In this document: one piece after another, positions 1 through 5,062 of the stretch | Layout: every line of letters begins with the position of its first letter | Numbering within the stretch: position 1 is the stretch's first letter | From: Deltaproteobacteria bacterium | GTDB taxonomy: Bacteria > Myxococcota_A > UBA796 | Direction of reading: 5' to 3' | DNA length: 5,062 nucleotides | Assembly: GCA_002707085.1 (NCBI GenBank) | Contig: PALY01000016.1 | Location: 1-5,062 of the forward strand | Made by a program: the position numbers and the translations under genes | Notes under the pieces: model-generated | What the model was told of the DNA's origin: nothing | Seen by the model: the letters and a program-made list of their open reading frames with translations, nothing else | The model's database searches: none

Positions 1-889
1 CCGTGAATGGTTCCAATCGAGACAAGGCTCGGCGAGCCACTGCAGCCTCTCCTCCCTCTCCAACGGCCCACGAAGAAGCCATCAAGTCCACCACCAACCG
101 CCGGAGCGACTCTGCACCCTTCAGCCGATCTCTTTCCAGCATGGACTCCGCTTCATGCAATCGAGTCAGGTCGATCATCCGAAATCCCCACGGATCTCGC
201 ATTTGGCCATATTTCTTATTGACCTCTTTCAACTGATCCGCAGCCTCAGCGTACCGGCGAGCCTTGGTGAGCATCCGGGCACGATCAAACAGAAGTCTGG
301 CCCGTGTTTTGGAGTCACTGCTGGCGCGCGCAGCACGTCCATACAGTCGCGCTACCACACCCGCATCCTCGCCACGACGTTCGGCCGCATTGGCTCTCTG
401 TGCATCTGCATCAAAAAGATAGTTGATGGGTTCCACACCTGGAACAGAAGGTCGGTAAAATGGATTTTTTACGGTCAAATCTGAACTGAGCTTCAGGGCA
501 ACCAACATATGGGGATGCAGTTCTGTGGGACGCTCCAGGGGAGAATGACCCGCTTCCAAACGGTTCAGTACCCGAGTCTCAAAACTCGTAAAACTACGCT
601 CATAGCGTTCAATAAATGCCGAACTGGCGCCTTCAGCCTGGATTTGAACATCTTCAACCATGGCCAATTCCTCGCCATGAATCGAAGAGATACCGAAATA
701 GGCCAGAAGAACCGATGGCAAAAGGATCATGAACGATCCCATGGAGATGAATCTCAATAGTCGACGAAACCGAAGTGCATTTTCCATCGCTTTTACTGGA
801 GTTCTGCGGAACTCCATGATCCAACGAAGAAAATGTATAAATTGGCTCTGACTGGGATCGGTCTGTTTGACGGACATCGGAGGCATCAT
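1..889 (-). CDS. Membrane-anchored protein with TPR-like helical region, N-terminal part (possible sensor kinase input region)
   Basis: An open frame runs without a stop from ATG 889 to the left edge (296 codons; the C-terminus is outside the window). From the first ATG, residues 26-46 are rich in Arg/Lys, and residues about 50-67 form one hydrophobic segment (FMILLPSVLLAYFG), fitting a signal anchor with the rest outside the cytoplasm. Residues about 70-112 look helical. Residues about 162-295 are Ala/Arg/Leu/Glu-rich helices, with ARRYAEAADQLKEV (210-223) resembling a TPR helix pair. The start is uncertain: ATG 889/886 has only a weak AGG upstream and leaves 11 bp to the divergent gene, while internal ATG 817 (residue 25) or 787 (residue 35) gives a more usual N-region and room for promoters. 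One helix followed by a large extracytoplasmic region is common in histidine kinases, but no kinase or other output domain is visible, so the function is open. Confidence 0.7.
   Translation of the reverse strand, partial: MMPPMSVKQTDPSQSQFIHFLRWIMEFRRTPVKAMENALRFRRLLRFISMGSFMILLPSVLLAYFGISSIHGEELAMVEDVQIQAEGASSAFIERYERSFTSFETRVLNRLEAGHSPLERPTELHPHMLVALKLSSDLTVKNPFYRPSVPGVEPINYLFDADAQRANAAERRGEDAGVVARLYGRAARASSDSKTRARLLFDRARMLTKARRYAEAADQLKEVNKKYGQMRDPWGFRMIDLTRLHEAESMLERDRLKGAESLRRLVVDLMASSWAVGEGGEAAVARRALSRLEPFT
836..841 (+). promoter_or_regulatory. Candidate -10 element for the dehydrogenase-amylase operon
   Basis: TATAAA matches the sigma-70 -10 consensus at 5 of 6 positions and lies about 60 bp before ATG 901. 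No good -35 hexamer is visible 16-18 bp upstream. On the opposite strand the same bases read TATACA (839 to 834), so the element could serve both divergent genes if the minus-strand gene starts at 817. It lies inside the minus-strand reading frame if that gene starts at 889. This rests on sequence likeness alone. Confidence 0.22.
879..883 (+). promoter_or_regulatory. GGAGG, possible ribosome binding site at unusual distance
   Basis: GGAGG is a strong Shine-Dalgarno core, but it ends 17 bases before ATG 901 and 14 before the in-frame TTG 898. Both distances exceed the usual 5-9. An in-frame TAA at 889-891 rules out any earlier start for the dehydrogenase, so either the long spacing is tolerated or the match is accidental. 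Confidence 0.25.
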
Positions 890-900
890 AAGCCTGTTTG

Positions 901-1896
901 ATGAAGACGTACCGTATAGATCAGCATGGTGGACCCGAAGTTCTCCGTATTGTCGATGTAGAAGAGCCGATTCCAGGCCCCGATGAGGTCTTGGTGAATG
1001 TGACCCATGTGGGACTCAACCATCTCGACGTATGGGTGCGCAGAGGCGTAGACTCCCACCCCTTTCCTTTGCCCTTGGTACCCGGATCCGATGTCGTTGG
1101 AATCCGTGAAGATACCGGAGATCGCGTGGCGCTCCATCCTGGTTTTGGGTGCCTCAAATGTGAGATCTGCAAACATGGCCGACATGATTTGTGTCGGCAC
1201 TACCAAATTCGGGGCGAATCGATCAACGGCGGCATGGCTCAACGCGTGGTCGTCCCAAAAACACATCTGATGCCTTGTCCCATCGAACCTGCAAAAGCCG
1301 CTGCAATGCCGCTCAGTTTGTTGACCGCATGGCACATGCTGGTTGGACGAGCCCGGGTTCGGCCGGGACAAAAAGTGTTGATTCAAGCTGGAGCTTCAGG
1401 GGTGGGATCTTTGGCCATACAAGTGGCCAAACTCCACGGTGCTGAAGTCGCGGTCACCGCATCGACAGAACGAAAACGAGAGCGATGTATGGAACTGGGT
1501 GCAGATCACGCCTGGACCTATGAAGAGGCCAAAACAGAAGTGCGCTCATGGACCCAAAAACGGGGCGTAGACATCGTGATGGATCATGTGGGTGAAGCCA
1601 CTTGGAAGCAATCCGTCCGCGCTTTGGCCCGAGGCGGGACATTGGTCACTTGTGGGGCAACGACCGGCCACCAGGCCAATATCGACCTTCGAGTTTTGTT
1701 TTTCAAACAATTGAATCTATTGGGGTCCACCATGGGAACAATGGATGAGATGCAAGAAGCCTGGGCAGCCGTTACCACGGGCGCAATTCGTCCCGTAGTC
1801 GACAAAATTATGCCAATGACAGAGTTGGCAAAGGCCCACACCATGCTTGAATCACGCGCTCTCGCCGGCAAAGTGGTCATGGAACAAAATCTATGA
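901..1896 (+). CDS. Zinc-containing medium-chain dehydrogenase/reductase (quinone oxidoreductase/alcohol dehydrogenase type)
   Basis: A complete 331-residue NAD(P)H-dependent oxidoreductase of the MDR superfamily, normal in length and cytoplasmic (no signal peptide). The N-terminal GroES-like catalytic domain spans about 1-125 and the Rossmann domain about 135-270. The nucleotide-binding loop AGASGVG is at 163-169. After the second strand, S188-T189 followed by R191-K192 suggests a preference for NADPH (inference). Four cysteines, C84, C87, C90 and C98, have the C-x2-C-x2-C-x7-C spacing of the MDR structural zinc lobe. The usual catalytic zinc ligands are absent: N40 replaces the Cys before H41-L42-D43, and S63-D64 replaces the His-Glu pair. 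This favours an enoyl/quinone-type reductase over a classical zinc alcohol dehydrogenase; the substrate cannot be named. ATG 901 is chosen over TTG 898. Its stop overlaps the next gene's start as ATGA, implying co-translation. Confidence 0.93.
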   Translation: MKTYRIDQHGGPEVLRIVDVEEPIPGPDEVLVNVTHVGLNHLDVWVRRGVDSHPFPLPLVPGSDVVGIREDTGDRVALHPGFGCLKCEICKHGRHDLCRHYQIRGESINGGMAQRVVVPKTHLMPCPIEPAKAAAMPLSLLTAWHMLVGRARVRPGQKVLIQAGASGVGSLAIQVAKLHGAEVAVTASTERKRERCMELGADHAWTYEEAKTEVRSWTQKRGVDIVMDHVGEATWKQSVRALARGGTLVTCGATTGHQANIDLRVLFFKQLNLLGSTMGTMDEMQEAWAAVTTGAIRPVVDKIMPMTELAKAHTMLESRALAGKVVMEQNL

Positions 1897-1928
1897 CGCG
1901 CTTTCTTTTGCTTTTACTCGTTGGCTGT
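1893..1928 (+). other. Lipoprotein signal peptide of the GH13 amylase
   Basis: Residues 1-12: one Arg, a run of Leu, then L-V-G-C, matching the lipobox L-[ASVTI]-[GAS]-C. At 11 residues before the Cys it is shorter than the usual 15-25. The acidic, Ser/Thr-containing linker after Cys12 (DHTKNTDSAEP) is typical of a mature lipoprotein tether. Confidence 0.75.
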
Positions 1929-4106
1929 GCCGATCACACCAAGAATACAGACTCCGCTGAACCCGCATCGTCATGGGACGGGCTGTGTGAAACAAGCTTT
2001 CACTATTCTCCATCCGCTACGGTAGATGGCGTTCGACTTGTCGGAGAGTTCAACAACTGGGATTCCAGCGCAACACCCCTGGATGAATGGACTGAAGGGC
2101 AATGGTCCACTTCGATGCGGCTCCCTCCTGGCACGCACGCATACCGATTCGTGGAATACACCGAATGGGAATACGACGGCGCCCTTGTCGAGGTCTGCGA
2201 TCCGTCGGCCGATTTGGCCATTTGTGATGCCTCTACTTTTGCTGACCGAGACTGGGCGCAAGAGTGTACAAACGGCTCCATAGATTGTGACTCGATGATT
2301 CAAGTTCCAGATTGTCATAGCCCCCAGATTCACATCCAAAACGTGAACGTCAACAGGGCAGAAGGACACGTAGAATTAAGCTTTAGAGCCGTCCCTGGAA
2401 CCGAAGGCGATCCCAACCTCTCTGTACAAGTATTGGTCGGTGGTGTGTCTGTAGAAGCCACAGAAGCTGATGGATTGTTCCACGTGGAACAATCGGGCTT
2501 AGAGCCGGGCCGTATCCAATTCGATCTCCAGGTAACCGATGATTCTGGGGAAACTAACTCTGTATCTGTACCCATATGGACAGATGAATGGAACTGGGAT
2601 CAGGCGGTGATTTACCATGCCCTGATCGACAGGGTCGCCAATGGGAATCCAGACAACGATCCCGCATTAGAAACCACCCACCCCATCACAGATTGGGCCG
2701 GTGGAGACATCGAAGGCCTAACGATGGCCCTCCCCTATCTGGAGAGCTTGGGCATCAACACGATTTGGATTTCCAACCCGCAATTGGGCCCAGAAGGCGC
2801 ATGGGATGGCGACTGTGGTGCAACGTATTCTGGATACCATGGCTTCTGGCCCGTCAGCTGGGACCAAACAGACCCCCGATTGGGTGGCGAAAACTTGAAA
2901 TCATTCATCGACGCTGCCCATGACCGTAAAATGCGCGTCATCATGGATTGGGTCGGCAATCATGTCCACAGCGACCATGAGTTGGCACAAGATACATCGG
3001 CATTCCACCCTGAAGCGCTGTGCAAAGACACCAATTGGGAGGGTGTGCAGAATTGGGACACAATTCCTGAATCCTGCTGGTTCACATCGTATATGCCAGA
3101 TGCGGATCACACCCAGCCAGGCATCTCCACCGAAATCGTAGAAATGGGCGTACAGTGGGCCACCGAATACGAATTGGATGGGTTGAGAGTCGATGCTGCC
3201 AAACACATGCCACACACCGTCTCGTACAACCTTCGAAGTCGCGTTCACGCGGCTTTAGAACACGAAGGTTCGGGCTTCGACTTCAACCTGATTGGTGAAA
3301 CCTTCGACCAAGCAGAACTCATCAACGCATACATCGGTCCCAATAAGCTGCACGGTCAGTTTGATTTTCCACTGTATTGGACCCTCCGATCCGCTTTTGT
3401 AGATGACTCGGTCAGTGTGGCTTCGGCCGTTCAAACCGCAGCCAGTATCCACGACCGATACCCCCAAGGAAGAATGTCCACATTTCTTGGAAACCTTGAT
3501 GTCGGTCGGTTTCTGACAGATGCCATCGAACACACAGCAGATGTCTGCCCAGATGGCTCTTTACGCCAGGCTGGTTCACCAGAAGACGGTGTGGCATACG
3601 ACCGTCTGCGACTGGCATTCACCGTCCTGTTCACTCAGCCGGGTATGCCCATGATTTACTATGGCGATGAACTGGGCATCCCCGGGTACACCGATCCAGA
3701 CAATCGACAGCCCCTGTGGTGGCACGGTGCAGACCTGACCATCCACGATGCTGAAAGCTTGGCGAGCGAACTCCCACCAGGTCCCAGCCGAGTCCTGGAC
3801 ACGGTCCGACGCCTCGTCCATGCACGAGCAGCACACCCAGCACTTCGGGGCGGCGAATGGGCAGAATGGTGGGATGGCGGAGAAGGACTGTACGCCACGG
3901 CCCACACCAACGGTGAAGACGCGGCGATCGTTATCATTAATCGGACAGGTGAAAACCAATGGATCGATAACGACATTATGTTCGCTAACCTTCCGCCGGG
4001 TAGATATATCGACGTCCTTTCCGACGAAACCTTTACGACCGAGTCGAACAGACTCTCTCTTGAAGTGTCCTCTTTTTCCTCTCGTGTACTCGTTCCATCC
4101 GACTGA
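1893..4106 (+). CDS. GH13 alpha-amylase-family lipoprotein with N-terminal glycogen-binding-like domain
   Basis: A 737-residue glycoside hydrolase family 13 protein acting on alpha-glucans. It starts with a very short lipoprotein signal (MTRFLLLLLVGC, lipobox Cys12) and an acidic linker, so it should be membrane-anchored outside the cytoplasm. Residues about 35-95 resemble a CBM48/AMPK-type glycogen-binding fold (VRLVGEFNNW at 47-56, YRF at 84-86). A Cys-rich stretch (102-141) and a beta-sandwich-like domain (about 145-228) follow. The (beta/alpha)8 barrel begins near 235: YSGYHGFWP (312-320), region I D352-x3-N356-H357, nucleophile D434 with R432 in LRVDAAKH, acid/base E469 in LIGETFD, and QPGMPMIYYGDELGIPG (582-598). 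A C-terminal beta domain ends the protein. Region IV reads FLGNLDVGR, with Leu535 where GH13 enzymes normally have His, so activity or specificity may be altered. Ten cysteines besides Cys12 fit disulfides of an exported protein. Exact specificity (alpha-amylase, neopullulanase, maltogenic) is unresolved. It overlaps the dehydrogenase by 4 bp. Confidence 0.93.
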   Translation: MTRFLLLLLVGCADHTKNTDSAEPASSWDGLCETSFHYSPSATVDGVRLVGEFNNWDSSATPLDEWTEGQWSTSMRLPPGTHAYRFVEYTEWEYDGALVEVCDPSADLAICDASTFADRDWAQECTNGSIDCDSMIQVPDCHSPQIHIQNVNVNRAEGHVELSFRAVPGTEGDPNLSVQVLVGGVSVEATEADGLFHVEQSGLEPGRIQFDLQVTDDSGETNSVSVPIWTDEWNWDQAVIYHALIDRVANGNPDNDPALETTHPITDWAGGDIEGLTMALPYLESLGINTIWISNPQLGPEGAWDGDCGATYSGYHGFWPVSWDQTDPRLGGENLKSFIDAAHDRKMRVIMDWVGNHVHSDHELAQDTSAFHPEALCKDTNWEGVQNWDTIPESCWFTSYMPDADHTQPGISTEIVEMGVQWATEYELDGLRVDAAKHMPHTVSYNLRSRVHAALEHEGSGFDFNLIGETFDQAELINAYIGPNKLHGQFDFPLYWTLRSAFVDDSVSVASAVQTAASIHDRYPQGRMSTFLGNLDVGRFLTDAIEHTADVCPDGSLRQAGSPEDGVAYDRLRLAFTVLFTQPGMPMIYYGDELGIPGYTDPDNRQPLWWHGADLTIHDAESLASELPPGPSRVLDTVRRLVHARAAHPALRGGEWAEWWDGGEGLYATAHTNGEDAAIVIINRTGENQWIDNDIMFANLPPGRYIDVLSDETFTTESNRLSLEVSSFSSRVLVPSD
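2473..2494. promoter_or_regulatory. parS: parS centromere-like site (ParB-binding palindrome) inside the amylase gene
   Basis: Bases 2476-2491 read TGTTCCACGTGGAACA, a perfect match to the broadly conserved bacterial chromosomal parS consensus TGTTNCACGTGNAACA. Three further symmetric bases on each side (GAT and ATC) extend it to a perfect 22-bp palindrome. It encodes residues 195-200 (LFHVEQ) of the beta-sandwich domain of the amylase. ParB dimers load at such sites, spread over neighbouring DNA and, with ParA and SMC, organise and segregate the origin region. parS sites within coding sequence are common in bacteria. I found only this one copy in the window and no parA or parB gene. Confidence 0.85.
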
Positions 4107-4115
4107 GACGATTCT

Positions 4116-4154
4116 ATGTTGAGCCTATTGACTGTCCTTCTCTGGCACGGGTGT
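4116..4154 (+). other. Putative short lipoprotein signal of the debranching enzyme
   Basis: Residues 1-13 are hydrophobic and end in Gly12-Cys13, followed by ASEE. The length matches the amylase upstream, which supports the lipoprotein reading. Against it are Trp and His at -3 and -2, and the lack of a basic N-region. Confidence 0.5.
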
Positions 4155-5062
4155 GCCTCAGAAGAATATCCCCGCCTGTATACAGTGCAGGACAAAGCAC
4201 CTTCACTCACCTGGGATGCCATCGAATCGATGGACCACATGGGTCCCACCCTTATCGATGGTGGAACCAACTTCACGGTGTATTCAGAGCGTGCAGAACG
4301 AGTAGAGCTTCTGCTGTTTGAAGATCCTGAAAGCGATCTGCCCACCCAACAAGTCGTTTTGAACCGCACAGGTTCGGTATGGAATGGTTTTGTTGAAGGC
4401 GTGGGGTTGGGTCAACACTACGGATACATCGCCTGGGGACCAAACTGGCCCTACGACGAAGAGTGGATTCCGGGTACAACCACTGGCTTTCGTACCGACG
4501 TAGATTTGATGGGAAACCGGTTCAACCCCAACAAGCTCCTCTTCGATCCTTGGGGAAAAGCACTACATCGGGATCATGACTGGTCCAAAGGCTCCTCGGC
4601 TTCTGGGCCCCATAGGGCTGAGTCCACATGGGCGGCGGCTGCAAAATCCGTCGTGGTCCAAAGCGAGTATGAGTGGTCTGATCACGAAGAATCTTGGAGA
4701 GCCGACCGCGCCGCTGACACACTCGATGGACACGCTTGGAACGAACTGGTCATCTACGAAGTACACCCCAAAGGCTTCACCATGAACCCAGCATCGGGTG
4801 TGGATCACCCCGGTACATTCAGGGGAGTCGGTGAGAAAGCAGCATACCTCCAAGAACTTGGAGTCAACGCCGTCGAACTGTTGCCCATCCACGAAAAACC
4901 GCTGGACGGCGGGTATTGGGGCTACAACAACCTGAGCTTTTTCGCACCAGAAATCAGCTATTCATCGAGCTACGCGACCACAGGCCGTGTGGATGGAATT
5001 TTGGATGAATTCAAGTGGATGGTCGACCAGCTTCACCAACACGACATTGAAGTGATTGTTGA
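4116..5062 (+). CDS. GlgX/isoamylase-type glycogen debranching enzyme, putative lipoprotein, N-terminal part
   Basis: An open frame of 315 codons with no stop before the right edge. The family cleaves alpha-1,6 branches of glycogen-like glucans. Residues 1-13 (MLSLLTVLLWHGC) form a short hydrophobic leader ending in a Cys, so it is probably a lipoprotein, although the lipobox is weak (Trp at -3, His at -2) and the leader has no Lys/Arg. A CBM48-like beta domain covers about 42-150 (GGTNFTVYS at 49-57; GNRFNPNKLLFDPWGKAL at 133-150, close to the GlgX/isoamylase signature). The GH13 barrel starts near 209 with ELVIYEVHPKGFT, then GVNAVELLPIHE (249-260) and YWGYNNLSFFAPE (267-279), a strong debranching-enzyme mark. 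The window ends at EVIV, just before the expected region I D-x3-N-H, so no catalytic residue can be checked. ATG 4116 is the first possible start, since an in-frame TGA (the amylase stop, 4104-4106) lies 9 bp upstream. Isoamylase and GlgX cannot be separated from this part. Confidence 0.9.
   Translation, partial: MLSLLTVLLWHGCASEEYPRLYTVQDKAPSLTWDAIESMDHMGPTLIDGGTNFTVYSERAERVELLLFEDPESDLPTQQVVLNRTGSVWNGFVEGVGLGQHYGYIAWGPNWPYDEEWIPGTTTGFRTDVDLMGNRFNPNKLLFDPWGKALHRDHDWSKGSSASGPHRAESTWAAAAKSVVVQSEYEWSDHEESWRADRAADTLDGHAWNELVIYEVHPKGFTMNPASGVDHPGTFRGVGEKAAYLQELGVNAVELLPIHEKPLDGGYWGYNNLSFFAPEISYSSSYATTGRVDGILDEFKWMVDQLHQHDIEVIV

Noticed and set aside
3..760. Several plus-strand open frames in the left third (77, 109 and 83 codons)
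   Set aside because: The minus strand is continuously open for 296 codons here with a coherent basic N-region, transmembrane helix and helical repeats. The plus frames are short, overlap one another and lack protein-like character.
867..872. TTGACG as a -35 element for the plus-strand operon
   Set aside because: No -10-like hexamer follows at 16-18 bp; the bases there read through the start region.
881..895. Small inverted repeat AGGC/GCCT with a 7-base loop next to the dehydrogenase start
   Set aside because: A 4-bp stem is too weak to call an operator, riboswitch or terminator, although it would overlap the GGAGG motif.
886..1386. Minus-strand open frame of 166 codons antisense to the dehydrogenase
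   Set aside because: It is a shadow of the clearly homologous MDR gene, and its sequence shows no domain or signal.
4107..4115. Terminator or promoter between the amylase and the debranching enzyme
   Set aside because: Only 9 bases separate the genes and no hairpin or T-run is present.
3659..4369. Minus-strand open frame of 236 codons across the amylase/debranching junction
   Set aside because: It lies antisense to two well-supported genes, its protein is Ser/Arg-rich with no recognisable motif, and it is explained by the codon use of the sense strand.

Overview
The window holds four protein-coding genes and almost no intergenic DNA. Base composition is moderately GC-rich, at roughly 50-55% by eye. 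Two consecutive genes encode glucan-active enzymes with very short lipoprotein-type signal peptides, one of them followed by an acidic 'TDSAE' linker. The divergent gene looks like a membrane-anchored sensor or TPR protein. These traits point to a Gram-negative bacterium, plausibly a myxobacterium-like (Myxococcota/'Deltaproteobacteria') lineage. That placement is inference from style, not from a marker gene.

Layout: bases 1-889 (minus strand) are the N-terminal part of a gene that runs off the left edge. It has a basic N-terminus, one transmembrane segment and an extended helical region with TPR-like character. Eleven bases away, and divergent, starts a plus-strand block: a zinc-containing medium-chain dehydrogenase/reductase (901-1896), then a GH13 alpha-amylase-family lipoprotein (1893-4106, ATGA overlap with the dehydrogenase), then after 9 bases a GlgX/isoamylase-type debranching enzyme with its own lipoprotein-like signal (4116 to the right edge, incomplete). 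The tight spacing suggests one transcript.

The two GH13 proteins would form an extracytoplasmic pair that attacks alpha-1,4 and alpha-1,6 bonds of glycogen- or starch-like glucans. The dehydrogenase has no obvious biochemical link to them. The minus-strand gene could be a sensor but is cut before any output domain.

The most striking non-coding signal sits inside the amylase gene. At 2476-2491 there is a perfect match to the chromosomal centromere site parS (consensus TGTTNCACGTGNAACA, bound by ParB), embedded in a perfect 22-bp palindrome (2473-2494). It suggests the locus is part of a chromosome-segregation region, usually near the replication origin. A second point of interest is that the amylase has Leu in place of the normally conserved His of GH13 conserved region IV (NLD instead of NHD). 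I saw no RNA genes, CRISPR arrays, insertion sequences or convincing terminators.
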